NCBI RefSeq assembly: GCF_006542765.1
Contig: NZ_SKCD01000007.1
Coordinates: forward strand, 115,889 to 179,888
Direction of reading: 5' to 3'
Source of the DNA: Paenibacillus luteus
GTDB taxonomy: Bacteria > Bacillota > Bacilli > Paenibacillales > Paenibacillaceae
DNA length: 64,000 nucleotides
This document shows, piece by piece, positions 25,542-34,011 of the stretch. Position numbers and translations under genes: made by a program. The notes beneath the pieces were generated by a model. It did no database searches. It was not told the DNA's origin and worked only from the letters and a program-made list of their open reading frames with translations. The first letter of the stretch is position 1; every line of letters starts with the position of its first letter.

Positions 25542-25948
25542 TCTTTATTCTCCTCTCGATCTATCTGATGGAATAAATGATTCACAGACAAGTCTACTAA
25601 AGCACAATAAAAGAATAATGAAAGATTTTATGAGGAAAAGACAAAAATCGTGTTAGAACAAGGCTTCGCGGGTTTGGATCAATAACGAAAGTATTTCGTT
25701 TGGTGCATCTCGCCATAAAAAAGCACAAACGCTACGGTTCCCCAGATCCCACACATGTTGAAAAACGTATTCCAATCCCGACGGCCCTTAGGACACGGGA
25801 AACAATGGAATTCTTGGTTAAATGGTGAAATTTCCGATGAGGATAGGACTTTTTTGAACAGCCGCGAACAGAAAATTTGACTCCATCCTACTTTCTATGA
25901 ATAATAATTAATATAAACAGAAAGTCATGCGGCTAGGAGGAAATGATT
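25542..25948. other. intergenic stretch without a recognised gene
   Basis: About 400 bases between the giant gene and the carbonic anhydrase. Besides the promoter space of both genes it holds the right member of the inverted pair (25818-25861). A stop-free minus-strand frame of about 70 codons crosses 25690-25890 (readable pieces EFHCFPCPKGRRDW and NMCGIWGTVAFVLFYGE) but has no start with a ribosome site. It may be a remnant of a mobile element. I do not recognise it. Confidence 0.4.
25818..25861 (-). repeat. right member of the inverted pair flanking the giant surface-protein gene
   Basis: 44 bp, read on the minus strand from CTGTTCAAAA toward the giant gene; matches 17809-17853 at roughly four of five positions. 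The two copies face inward, like terminal inverted repeats, but no target-site duplication is visible outside them. Confidence 0.6.
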
Positions 25949-26515
25949 ATGTCCATCGTTCCACGTATGTTAGAATTCAACAAGAAATTTGTCGAAGAGA
26001 AGAGTTATGAAGCTTATCTCACTGACAAATTTCCAGACAAAAAGGTAGCCGTTCTCACCTGTATGGACACGCGTCTTATAGAGCTGCTTCCCAAAGCCCT
26101 TAATTTCAAAAACGGGGATGCCAAATTTATTAAAAACGCGGGCGCGATTCTGACCCAGCCATTCGGAAGCGCCATGCGGAGTATCCTCGTTGCCGTCTAT
26201 GAGCTTGGAGCACGCGAGGTGTTGGTAATCGGCCACCATGGCTGCGGCATGACAAATCTCGATACCGCAGGCATGGTCAGCAAGTTCATCGATCACGGGA
26301 TCGATCCGCTTGCTATTGAGACACTAGAAAATTCCGGCATCCGCATGGATAAGTTTCTAAGAGGCTTCCAAAGCGCCGAAGAAGGCGTCATGCACAGCGT
26401 CAAATTAATTCGCAAGCATCCGCTGTTTCCTAAGGATATCCCGGTACACGGCTTCATTCTCAGCCCGGAAACGGGCGCAATAGAAGTTCTTTGCCAGGAT
26501 TACCGCGAGGACTAG
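25949..26515 (+). CDS. beta-class carbonic anhydrase
   Basis: About 188 residues. Zinc ligands are C38 in TCMDTR, H96 and C99 in GHHGC, with D40 and R42 forming the catalytic dyad of beta-carbonic anhydrases. It interconverts carbon dioxide and bicarbonate in the cytoplasm and is close in size to Bacillus YtiB. The ATG at 25949 has AGGAGG at eight bases and is preferred to an ATG two codons earlier, which is too near the ribosome site. It stands alone, ending at a very strong hairpin. Confidence 0.92.
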   Translation: MSIVPRMLEFNKKFVEEKSYEAYLTDKFPDKKVAVLTCMDTRLIELLPKALNFKNGDAKFIKNAGAILTQPFGSAMRSILVAVYELGAREVLVIGHHGCGMTNLDTAGMVSKFIDHGIDPLAIETLENSGIRMDKFLRGFQSAEEGVMHSVKLIRKHPLFPKDIPVHGFILSPETGAIEVLCQDYRED

Positions 26516-26525
26516 CCCTTGCATA

Positions 26526-26581
26526 AAGCATCATACAAGAAGCCCCCCAGCTTTAGTTGGGGGGCTTCTTGTATGATGCTT
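26526..26581. terminator. perfect 24-bp hairpin between convergent genes
   Basis: Arms 26526-26549 and 26558-26581 are perfectly complementary around an eight-base loop. The core is CCCCCC/GGGGGG flanked by AT-richer pairs. It lies between the carbonic anhydrase and GyrI-like genes and can serve both directions, though T-tracts are short. Confidence 0.8.
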
Positions 26582-26604
26582 CTTTGGGTATGCTGTCGCT
26601 CACT

Positions 26605-27081
26605 TTATTTTACAGCAATATAAATGTCAACCTCGGCAGCGGCTGGGTCAAAGGACCGGCCGTCATACAACTCGTAATCCCCCGTATAAGCGCGTTCGAT
26701 AGTCGATTGCTCGAAAAATGCCCATATTTCTTGCCATGCTTGAGCAACGACCTCGTACACCGGACCTTTCTTCGTCTTGAAAACGAGAAATTTCGACTCC
26801 GGAATCTCAGCCTGCGCTAGGCCAGACGGTACCGGCACATCACCGCGCTCATGCCCGATCAGCACCGTATAAGCACCAGTAGCGTCGCTCTCGTAATCGG
26901 TATATAGCGCATAAATCAAATGAGCATGGTTCCCCTGAAGACGCTCAGCGACCCCGCTAGCAAAGTAATCGTTCCACAACCCCGAAAGGCGTCCGTTTCC
27001 CCCTGTTTCAACCGCATTGGTGGTGCGAACAGCGATTCCTGCTAATGAAACTCCAGGTTTGACAATCAGATCTGTATGCAA
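26605..27081 (-). CDS. GyrI-like (AraC effector-binding type) small-molecule-binding protein
   Basis: About 158 residues, one GyrI-like domain (SLAGIAVRTTNAVE at the start, LWNDYFASG, YALYTDYESDATGAYTVLIG, GPVYEVVAQAWQEIWAFFE, YELYDGR near the end). These domains bind small amphipathic or drug-like ligands, standing alone or at the end of AraC/MerR regulators. The TTG at 27081, with GGGGAG five bases upstream, gives the usual family length; a longer reading frame would run into the preceding regulator gene. It lies 64 bases after the WYL regulator on the same strand, so both may respond to the same compound. Confidence 0.82.
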   Translation of the reverse strand: MHTDLIVKPGVSLAGIAVRTTNAVETGGNGRLSGLWNDYFASGVAERLQGNHAHLIYALYTDYESDATGAYTVLIGHERGDVPVPSGLAQAEIPESKFLVFKTKKGPVYEVVAQAWQEIWAFFEQSTIERAYTGDYELYDGRSFDPAAAEVDIYIAVK

Positions 27082-27145
27082 GATGACTCCCCATTTCTTT
27101 GGATTTGTCCTTATTGTAACTGGGGAATCTGGACAACTGTCTGTC

Positions 27146-28084
27146 TTAGTTACCGTATCGTCCAATAATATTTCGGGCTCGCTGAACGACCTGCTCCGCA
27201 ACAAAGCCAGGCTGCTCGACTTTTACGTGATCGCCATGGCTGAGCAGCATCCCATAAAACCACTCATCTAACGTAAAGTTGTTCTTGACCCGCAAGGAGC
27301 CATCCTCGGCAATCGTCACTTTGTCCGCAGGAAAGGAGTCTCCGACACGGTAACGCGCCTGAGGGCGGAAAACAAGCGTAACCTCCACTTCATCCGTCCC
27401 TAGCCAGTCCGAATCCCACGCATACTTGTCCAGCACAGGAGCCTCACGGCGCTCAAAGGTTGCAGACAGCGCTTCGGCTTGATGAATGCGCGACACACGA
27501 AAAACGCGGAATGCCCCGCGCAGTAAGCAATAAGCGTGCACATACCAAATATTTCCTTTCAATATCAGCGCATAGGGCTCTGCCGTCCGTTCCGTTTCCG
27601 TGCCATTGCGGTTAATGTAGCTCAACTGCACGATTCGTTTATCTTCAATCGCTTGCTTGAACAAATTGACTTTTTGGCGCGCCTCCGGCCCCTGTCCCCA
27701 TGGATTAAGATCGAACACCAAGCTTTCCCCGCGCTGGCCATTGCTGTCCTTGTCAGATTTGCGCAGCAGCGCCATCACTTTATCCTGCAAAGTGGAGTAG
27801 GCTGCATCGTCCACCGCCATTCCCACGCCTTTCACGGCAGCAATCATGGACGAGAGCTCGCCTAATGTTAAATATTGCCGGGATATCGTGTACTGCTCCA
27901 TGATCTCAAATCCGCCCGTCGTGCCTTGATGGGCTAACACGGGAATACCCGATTGGCTGAGCGTATCCATATCCCGGTAAATCGTTTTGGTCGAGACCTC
28001 AAAACGCTCAGCCAATTCCTTGGCGCTGATCCGGCCACGGTTCAAGAGCAACACCGTCATGGCCAGCAAACGATCTATTTTCAA
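27146..28084 (-). CDS. YafY-type HTH and WYL-domain transcriptional regulator
   Basis: 312 residues. An N-terminal HTH_11 (IDRLLAMTVLLLNRGRISAK, then ELAERFEVSTKTIYRDMDTL) is followed by a WYL domain at about 135-220 (QLSYINRNGTETERTAEPYA, WYVHAYCLLRGAFRVFRVSR) and a C-terminal WCX extension. WYL proteins bind nucleotides or nucleic acid and regulate stress or efflux genes. Starts at TTG 28084 with AGGA six bases upstream. It is followed by the GyrI-like gene; the GNAT gene ends 40 bases before it, so a three-gene unit is possible. Confidence 0.88.
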   Translation of the reverse strand: MKIDRLLAMTVLLLNRGRISAKELAERFEVSTKTIYRDMDTLSQSGIPVLAHQGTTGGFEIMEQYTISRQYLTLGELSSMIAAVKGVGMAVDDAAYSTLQDKVMALLRKSDKDSNGQRGESLVFDLNPWGQGPEARQKVNLFKQAIEDKRIVQLSYINRNGTETERTAEPYALILKGNIWYVHAYCLLRGAFRVFRVSRIHQAEALSATFERREAPVLDKYAWDSDWLGTDEVEVTLVFRPQARYRVGDSFPADKVTIAEDGSLRVKNNFTLDEWFYGMLLSHGDHVKVEQPGFVAEQVVQRARNIIGRYGN

Positions 28085-28124
28085 CGACTTTCCTACTTTC
28101 TTCAGTTAATCCGATATCCTGCCG

Positions 28125-28934
28125 CTAACCAAAGCGAATTTCCGCAATGGGGCCGCTCTCAATAAAACCTACGTTTTTGTATACCTTATTGGAGGCTGGG
28201 TTTTTAACGTCTGCATATAGCATAGGCTTCCTATTCTCTTCCTCCAAAATCGAACAAAGACCAGCAACGATCGCGCTCGCATAACCGTTCTTCCGCAGCA
28301 CTGGCGGAGTATATACCGCGTTAATCCGACCGTGGCGCGGAGAACGGTAAGCGATATTGGCCATGGCTACAGGCAGCTCATCCAACGTCCAAAAGTACAA
28401 ATTGCCTCTCATAATCATGCCCTCGGCGACCGGCAGCTGGCTGGCAGGGATAACCGACGCGCCATAGGCATCCTCGGAGAACCCTGCCAGAAATTCGGCA
28501 ACCAGCTCCAAATGCTGCCTTGTGGCTTGAATCATTTTCCCCTTAACTTTCAATGGCCTTATAGCTTTAGGGCAATAGTAAGTTTCCATCATCATATAGG
28601 CATGATGACCGCGCTGATTCGCTTCCCCATAGAGCTTCGCAAACAGCTCTGCTATAGGCGGCGCTCCGCAAATGCCGGGCAGGTCTGTCCCATCATAATA
28701 GGAAACAAGCTCCTTCATCAACTCAACTTTGCGCTCATCGTCTACATCCTCGGAAATCCACAGCCAAGCATTATGTCCGGGCGATCCTGCAAACAAAAGG
28801 CGCCCGTCAGGCGACTTTAAGCTTGTCGCTCCATCGATTGCGGTTATTAAGTGAATTAAATTATATTGCAGCTCGTCCTTCATAAACGGAATCTGGTTTA
28901 AAACGCCGTCATCGGGATGCAACTTCTCTAGCAT
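28125..28934 (-). CDS. GNAT family N-acetyltransferase
   Basis: 269 residues. A C-terminal GNAT fold at about 135-265 shows the acetyl-CoA loop (TPPVLRKNGYASAIVAGL) and the motif B end (NPASNKVYKNVGFIESG). The N-terminal half is a family-specific extension seen in two-domain predicted acetyltransferases (YJR-type). The acceptor is unknown. AGGAGG lies seven bases before the ATG. The gap 28935-29126 shows no further gene. Confidence 0.85.
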   Translation of the reverse strand: MLEKLHPDDGVLNQIPFMKDELQYNLIHLITAIDGATSLKSPDGRLLFAGSPGHNAWLWISEDVDDERKVELMKELVSYYDGTDLPGICGAPPIAELFAKLYGEANQRGHHAYMMMETYYCPKAIRPLKVKGKMIQATRQHLELVAEFLAGFSEDAYGASVIPASQLPVAEGMIMRGNLYFWTLDELPVAMANIAYRSPRHGRINAVYTPPVLRKNGYASAIVAGLCSILEEENRKPMLYADVKNPASNKVYKNVGFIESGPIAEIRFG

Positions 28935-29126
28935 ATCATCTCCTCCTTCCGACGAATGGTTCTTTTTGCTTCAAGCAGATCACCTGATCGTTTTCGTCCA
29001 CAACCAATACCCATTAAACCTGCTGCTCTAACAAACCTTGCTTCACTTTAAGATTCCTCATTTATCAGCCGCCCGGCTGGAATAGACAGACGGCTACAAA
29101 ACAGTTCCAAAGAACGATAACTAGCT

Positions 29127-30035
29127 TTACTCGCGCCAAAAGTCCCAATGGGACAGATCAGTATTGGCTCCGATGGCGGCCTTGCTTCCTTCGCCTGCGG
29201 CAACAATGAGCTGGGCAGGCACAATAATTGAGGTATCGCCTGCCGCATATACGCCCGGGACGCTCGTACGGCCATAGTCGTCCGTTGCGAAGCCGCCTCC
29301 CGGCGTCATGGCGCAGCCAAGCGCTTCGCCAAACGAAGCCGCTTGATCCCAAGAGGGAGTAACGAAGCCGCCATCGCGCTCAAATTCCGTGTTATTTTCA
29401 AATCGGATCCGCCTCAGCCGTCCATGCTCGCCTGTTAACTCTTTGATTCGGTGAAGATTCACCTGAATGCCCTTTTGTTTAAGCTGGCCGATCTGCTCGG
29501 CATTCAAGCTATTTCTCCCGTTGGTGCAAACGAGGAGATTCTTGCTCCAATTGTAGACGATTTTGGTTAAAGCGAATAGATTGGAACCCTCGGAAATAAC
29601 AACAAGCGGTTTATCTCGCAGCTCCCAGCCGTCACAGTAGGGGCAGCTAAACAAGCTAACGCCATAAAACTCGCGGACGCTTGGTATTTCCGGCAAAGAT
29701 TCCCTAAGGCCTGCCGCCAAAATAACCGTCCGTGCGTGGTACATGACGCCATTGCTCGTTGTCAGCGTAAAACCCGCCCGATCGGCCTTCACCTCGGTAA
29801 CCTTATCTGGCTTAATGGTTACTGAAGGATAACGCGCGATGTCTTCATGGGCCAGCCTGCGAAACTCGCGGGGCGCCATGCCGTCCCTTGTCAGAAAGCC
29901 ATGCGACTGACGCGTCACTGCGTTTCTTGGCTTATTATGATCAAACACAATAACGTGTCTCTTCGCCCTGCCGAGCACCAATGCAGCGTTTAAGCCCGCC
30001 GGCCCGCCGCCTATAACGGCACAATCCAGCTTCAT
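29127..30035 (-). CDS. thioredoxin-reductase-like NAD(P)/FAD oxidoreductase
   Basis: About 302 residues. FAD-binding GGGPAGLNAALVLGR is at the N-terminus, the redox pair CPYC is in LFSCPYCDGWE, and VPGVYAAGDTSI is near the C-terminus. The central NADPH domain lacks a clear GxGxxA (VVISEGSNLFALTKI is present instead), so nucleotide use may differ from true thioredoxin reductase. Such short TrxR-like proteins often pair with Rrf2 regulators or glutaredoxin-like partners, not seen next to it. The ATG at 30035 is preferred over an upstream extension because it starts the FAD motif and has GAGGCGG before it. Confidence 0.85.
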   Translation of the reverse strand: MKLDCAVIGGGPAGLNAALVLGRAKRHVIVFDHNKPRNAVTRQSHGFLTRDGMAPREFRRLAHEDIARYPSVTIKPDKVTEVKADRAGFTLTTSNGVMYHARTVILAAGLRESLPEIPSVREFYGVSLFSCPYCDGWELRDKPLVVISEGSNLFALTKIVYNWSKNLLVCTNGRNSLNAEQIGQLKQKGIQVNLHRIKELTGEHGRLRRIRFENNTEFERDGGFVTPSWDQAASFGEALGCAMTPGGGFATDDYGRTSVPGVYAAGDTSIIVPAQLIVAAGEGSKAAIGANTDLSHWDFWRE

Positions 30036-30138
30036 CGCGGAACCGCCTCTCTTCGGCCTATAGCCGTAGTTGGTTATCCTTATTCCGATATCACGAGAAG
30101 GATGCATCGATTATTTGCTAGCTCCGTGATTTTGGCGA

Positions 30139-30168
30139 TTGACAGTGGATGAACGTTCAATTTACAAT
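30139..30168 (+). promoter_or_regulatory. promoter of the MATE exporter gene
   Basis: A consensus -35 box TTGACA (30139-30144), an 18-base spacer and a -10 box TACAAT (30163-30168). It would start transcription near 30175, leaving a leader of about 110 bases. Confidence 0.75.
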
Positions 30169-30211
30169 GCAAATATATCCAATTACATACGGGCAATGCT
30201 TTCAGTTAATC

Positions 30212-30253
30212 GAACAACCCTTTTCTCATTCCAAGAGAAGGGTTGTTCTTTTT
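30212..30253 (+). terminator. intrinsic terminator in the MATE leader (attenuator candidate)
   Basis: GAACAACCC and GGGTTGTTC plus a TTCTC/GAGAA extension form a stem with a two-base bulge and seven-base loop, followed by TTTTT. It lies between a strong promoter and the MATE start, with no gene end nearby to serve, so it is likely conditional. Confidence 0.75.
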
Positions 30254-30286
30254 GTTTCAAACACTTGTTTCGGGGAGATGAATCAT

Positions 30287-31639
30287 TTGGAACAGCAAGC
30301 TGGCTTCTATCAAAATGTATTCAAAATCGCGGTGCCGATTACGCTGCAAAGCCTCATTATGGCGTTGCTCCAGCTCACGGACCAGCTCATGGTTGGCAGC
30401 CTTGGCGAGCATACCATCGCTGCTGTCGGCATTGCCGGAAAGCTGTATTCCGTGTTATCGGTCGTCCTCATGGGCATCGGAACCGGGGTTTCCATTTTTG
30501 CCGCGCAGTATTGGGGCCGGCAGGATACGACAAGCCTATCCCGGCTTCTGGGGCTGGGTCTTGTTATCGGCGGCGCCTTTACGCTGCTCTTCTCCCTTTG
30601 CACAGCTCTTTTTCCCCAGTATGGGCTGCGGTTGTTCACAAATGACGCCAACGTGATTAACGCTGGCTCCCGCTTCCTGTTCCTCATCTCCTTCAGCTAC
30701 ATTCCCGCTATGCTAACGATCATGTACTCTGCTGTCTTGCGAAGCACGGGAACGGTCAAGCTTCCGATGTATATCAGCTTCGCAGCTGTTATCGTAAACG
30801 TAATTCTGAATTATTTCCTCATATTCGGCCATGGCTTCTTTCCCCGACTTGGCGCCGAAGGCTCAGCTGCAGCTACTGTCATTGCTAGGATCATGGAAGC
30901 TGGTTTATTGATCGGGCTTGTTTACTACCGAAGGCTGCCCGGTGCGGCGAGGCTCCGCGAGCTGTTCGGTACGGCTTCAGGCCTGACGGGCCGCTTTCTG
31001 CGAACAACCTATCCGCTGCTCCTGACGGAGCTGCTATGGGTGCTAGGAGAAACGTCTTACTCTATCATCTATGGTAAAATGGGCGGCGCTCAGCTCACTG
31101 CTATGACCTTGTCTTATCCGATTCAGGCAATTAGCTTCGGCTTGCTATCCGGACTCGCTGCCGCTGCGGGCATCATGATCGGCCAACTGCTGGGCGCCGG
31201 GAAAAAGGAAGAGGCGATGGCGTTTGCAAAGCGATTTGTCCGATTCGGCCTACTCTCGTCCATGCTGCTTATGCTCCTGTTGGCGGTTCTCGCGCCGGTC
31301 TATTTATCGGCCTTCCAGCTTACTGCCGTCACTTATAGCTACAGCATCGGCGTGCTATGGGTTTTTGCCGGTTTTTTCGCGGTGAAAGCATTCAATATGA
31401 TTGTAGCGGGCGGTATTTTGAACAGCGGCGGAGACAGTCACTTTGTCTTTCGGATGGAAGCCGGAGCCACGTGGTTCATCGGTGTCCCGCTTGGTTTGCT
31501 CGCGGCGTTTGTATTGAAATGGCCGGTATACGGGGTATATTTTCTTCTTTCCATTGAGGAAATCGTGCGCATGGCATGCGGCGCTATTCGACTCCGTTCG
31601 CGTAAATGGATGAATCAATTGGCCGGAGCCGAAGATTAA
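30287..31639 (+). CDS. MATE family efflux transporter
   Basis: About 450 residues with about 12 hydrophobic segments. The opening FKIAVPITLQSLIMALLQLT, with DQLMVGSLGEHTIAAVGIA, and the repeated half SLSYPIQAISFGLLSGLAAA are MATE hallmarks. It is a cation-coupled exporter in the cytoplasmic membrane, likely for drugs or toxic metabolites. A TTG at 30287 has GGGGAGA eight bases upstream; the ATG at 30278 is abutted by it. The leader contains a terminator hairpin, so expression may be induced by inhibitors of translation or by the substrate. Confidence 0.87.
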   Translation: MEQQAGFYQNVFKIAVPITLQSLIMALLQLTDQLMVGSLGEHTIAAVGIAGKLYSVLSVVLMGIGTGVSIFAAQYWGRQDTTSLSRLLGLGLVIGGAFTLLFSLCTALFPQYGLRLFTNDANVINAGSRFLFLISFSYIPAMLTIMYSAVLRSTGTVKLPMYISFAAVIVNVILNYFLIFGHGFFPRLGAEGSAAATVIARIMEAGLLIGLVYYRRLPGAARLRELFGTASGLTGRFLRTTYPLLLTELLWVLGETSYSIIYGKMGGAQLTAMTLSYPIQAISFGLLSGLAAAAGIMIGQLLGAGKKEEAMAFAKRFVRFGLLSSMLLMLLLAVLAPVYLSAFQLTAVTYSYSIGVLWVFAGFFAVKAFNMIVAGGILNSGGDSHFVFRMEAGATWFIGVPLGLLAAFVLKWPVYGVYFLLSIEEIVRMACGAIRLRSRKWMNQLAGAED

Positions 31640-31665
31640 GTTCTTCTCACTTATGATATCTGTAA

Positions 31666-31694
31666 TCGACAATTTTCTGCTTGCGCTGTATAAT
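31666..31694 (+). promoter_or_regulatory. promoter of the TagO-like gene
   Basis: TCGACA (31666-31671), exactly 17 bases, then TATAAT (31689-31694). It lies 26 bases ahead of the assigned start, giving a very short leader. Confidence 0.65.
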
Positions 31695-31719
31695 TCTGTT
31701 GTTCCTTCAATAATTAACG

Positions 31720-32691
31720 GTGGTGACGAACATTTTATACGTCTTCTCTTTGTTGTTGTCCTTTGCGATCGTTTATTTCCTGATTCCCCCGTTTGGGAGG
31801 CTGGCATTCCGCCTCGATTTTGTGGACAAGCCCCGCAAAGACGTTGAGCGCAAGCTCCACAGGGAGCCTATTCCCCTTACGGCAAGCTATGTCATATTTA
31901 TCGGTTTCTTCCTCACGTATTTGCTGGTTACGAGAGATTTCTCGCTGCAAACGGGAGCGATCTTTGTCGGCGGCGTGCTGCTACTCGTCATAGGAACCGT
32001 CGATGATTGGTACAAGACAAAGGGCAAGGACTTTCCGTCGCTCCCTAAATTTATCGTACAAATTTCAGCGGCAGTGCTCGTTTATGCTTCCGGCATATCG
32101 TTCACAGGCTTTTATAATCCACTTTCCGGCGAATACGTCTTATTGCCGGAAATATTACAATTTGCGCTTACGATCCTATGGATATTCGGCGTAACGACCG
32201 TCATCAACTTCTCCGATGGGATGGACGGGCTTGCCGGCGGGCTATCCGCCATTTCTGCAGTTACGCTGTTCGTCGTCGCCATAGCGAAAGGGCAGTCGAA
32301 CTCCGCCATTATGGCAATTATTTTGGTAGGCGTTACGATTGCTTATTTACGCTATAACAAGCCGCCAGCCAAAATATTTATGGGGGACGCCGGGGCTACC
32401 TTCCTCGGGTTCATATTGGCCGTTATCGCGCTCGACGGCGCATTTAAACAGGCTACCGTCATGTCGCTGTTTATTCCTATTTTGGCGCTCGGCGTACCTA
32501 TTTTCGATAATTTGTTCGTCGTGATCAGAAGAATGATGCAGGGCAAAGCCATTTATCAGGCAGACGCCAGCCAAGCCCATTACCGCTTGCTGCGCGCAGG
32601 CCTTAACCACAAGCAGGTGGTCATGTTTCTATGCCTGATCAGTACTTGCCTCTGCCTATCGTCCATCATTTTGCTGCTAGTCCAAATTTAA
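31720..32691 (+). CDS. tagO: TagO/WecA-like polyprenyl-phosphate glycosyl-1-phosphate transferase
   Basis: 323 residues, about ten membrane helices, MraY/WecA superfamily. Catalytic and Mg-binding motifs are GTVDDWYKTKG, VINFSDGMDGLAGG and MGDAGATFLGF; an HYRLL end loop is near residue 285. It transfers N-acetylhexosamine phosphate to undecaprenyl phosphate, the first step of wall teichoic acid, teichuronic acid or secondary cell-wall polymer synthesis. In an SLH-protein producer the polymer could be the SLH anchor, which is inference. The start is weakly defined: two GTGs at 31720 and 31723 lack a clear ribosome site. The first cytoplasmic loop has LTAS where relatives have RLGG. Confidence 0.85.
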   Translation: MVTNILYVFSLLLSFAIVYFLIPPFGRLAFRLDFVDKPRKDVERKLHREPIPLTASYVIFIGFFLTYLLVTRDFSLQTGAIFVGGVLLLVIGTVDDWYKTKGKDFPSLPKFIVQISAAVLVYASGISFTGFYNPLSGEYVLLPEILQFALTILWIFGVTTVINFSDGMDGLAGGLSAISAVTLFVVAIAKGQSNSAIMAIILVGVTIAYLRYNKPPAKIFMGDAGATFLGFILAVIALDGAFKQATVMSLFIPILALGVPIFDNLFVVIRRMMQGKAIYQADASQAHYRLLRAGLNHKQVVMFLCLISTCLCLSSIILLLVQI

Positions 32692-32695
32692 GATC

Positions 32696-32728
32696 AGAAC
32701 CGGGGACAACATTCCCGGTTCTTTTTTT
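32696..32728 (+). terminator. terminator of the TagO-like gene
   Basis: AGAACCGGG pairs with CCCGGTTCT around a nine-base loop, followed by seven Ts. Confidence 0.88.
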
Positions 32729-32751
32729 ATGCCCTGCTTGCCACGAAGCCT

Positions 32752-34011
32752 TTACTTCGCAGAAGGTCGCTCATAAAAGGAAAGGACCGCCGGCCATCGC
32801 CACTGTCCATAATAAGAATCCGCACTGTCGACCTCTTTGATCCACTCTACCGGCTGCCTGCCGTCTTGTTCAGCAACAATAACACGAGCTGCTGCTTGTC
32901 CGTGAATCACCCAAGCCAGCTTCGATTGAAGTCCTACCGGATAATAGGCGCCAAAATTAGCGGAGGGTTGCGTGATAGAGGTTTGTTTACCGCTCTCCAA
33001 TTCCACTCGTGCGATAAACGGAAGGGCTGCCGCTGCCGCACCCCTCTCCGGCTTCAATTCCACTGCGCGCGACACCGCGATGTGACGAAGGTCCTGCCAG
33101 GCAAACGCTTGGTCCACATACCCCTCCGGAGTGTAGGCAGAGCCTTTCTCATGCGTTACCGACAGTACCTTAAGCTGTTTATTATGGGTGGCTTCGCGCC
33201 CAATACCGGCAATATAGGCAAGCTGATCGCCACTCTCAGCCCATGCAAACCATTCCTCGTTGCCGACCATTTCATCCAGCGTACGAAAGACGACACCATC
33301 GGCAGTAATCACACATAACGTATTGCTGTCAGCAGGCAGGGAAGCCGTCGGCTTTGCAAGGAAAGCGATCCAACTTCCATCCGCAGACCATTTAAATAGA
33401 CTTGTATCGACTGAAAAAAAATCATCGGAAGGCTTAGGCAGTACATGAACGGTTATATACTGGCTTGCATCGCCCAGTGCTTGCAGCGGGATTTGATATA
33501 GGCTGATCGGCGTCCAGCCGTCAGGCAGCAGCTCCGATTGCGAGGAAGCGAAGAAGCCACCGCCAGCCGGAAGCCATGAAAAATTGCCGATCCCTGCGGC
33601 CTGGCCGAGCGGCTTATCTGGTTGATCCGCATCCACATAGGACAATAGCCCTTCCGTTTGGTATGCAAGCTTCCGATCCTTCGGCGACCATTGAAATCTT
33701 CCGCCTCCTTTTGGCGAGACAAGGCTCGCCTTTCCGCTGCGGAGCTCCAGCACCCACAGCTCCTGCTCCTCTTCCCCTTTCGTAAAGGCCAGCCATTTCC
33801 CGTCAAAGGACCATTTTGGGTGGCGCACAAAGGGTCCTGCAGCCAACCTTTTCTCCCGTGTTCCCTCCTTTAGCCAAAGCTCGCCGCCCCGAACAAAAGC
33901 CGCTTTTAAAGGTTCTTCCCGCTTAGCAGCCATGGCAGGGGTTACGGATGTTATCGTCATCCATGCCAGAACAAGCAGCAAAACCAAACTCTTTTTGGCA
34001 AGGTTCATCAT
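32752..34011 (-). CDS. secreted TolB/WD40-like beta-propeller protein
   Basis: 419 residues with a signal peptide (AKKSLVLLLVLAWMTITSVT, cut after AMA near residue 28). Repeated blades show the PD40/TolB pattern: HPKWSFDGKWLAFTKG, FQWSPKDRKLAYQTEG, FKWSADGSWIAFLAKP, FAWAESGDQLAYIAG. It is probably an extracytoplasmic scaffold; Gram-positive members have no known Tol partners. Two adjacent ATGs (34011, 34008) follow AGGAGG. Divergent from the O-acyltransferase gene. Confidence 0.8.
   Translation of the reverse strand: MMNLAKKSLVLLLVLAWMTITSVTPAMAAKREEPLKAAFVRGGELWLKEGTREKRLAAGPFVRHPKWSFDGKWLAFTKGEEEQELWVLELRSGKASLVSPKGGGRFQWSPKDRKLAYQTEGLLSYVDADQPDKPLGQAAGIGNFSWLPAGGGFFASSQSELLPDGWTPISLYQIPLQALGDASQYITVHVLPKPSDDFFSVDTSLFKWSADGSWIAFLAKPTASLPADSNTLCVITADGVVFRTLDEMVGNEEWFAWAESGDQLAYIAGIGREATHNKQLKVLSVTHEKGSAYTPEGYVDQAFAWQDLRHIAVSRAVELKPERGAAAAALPFIARVELESGKQTSITQPSANFGAYYPVGLQSKLAWVIHGQAAARVIVAEQDGRQPVEWIKEVDSADSYYGQWRWPAVLSFYERPSAK

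Noticed and set aside
17803..25948. Target-site duplication outside the two inverted flanks
   Set aside because: The bases just outside 17809 and 25861 do not match over any useful length.
25542..25948. Cyclic-di-GMP or other riboswitch ahead of the giant adhesin gene
   Set aside because: No GEMM-type or other familiar aptamer core was found on the minus strand.
30139..30645. Open frame of 168 codons overlapping the MATE start
   Set aside because: Its first codons lie within the promoter, there is no ribosome site, and it overlaps a clear MATE gene in another frame. Only its first part could matter, as a leader peptide.
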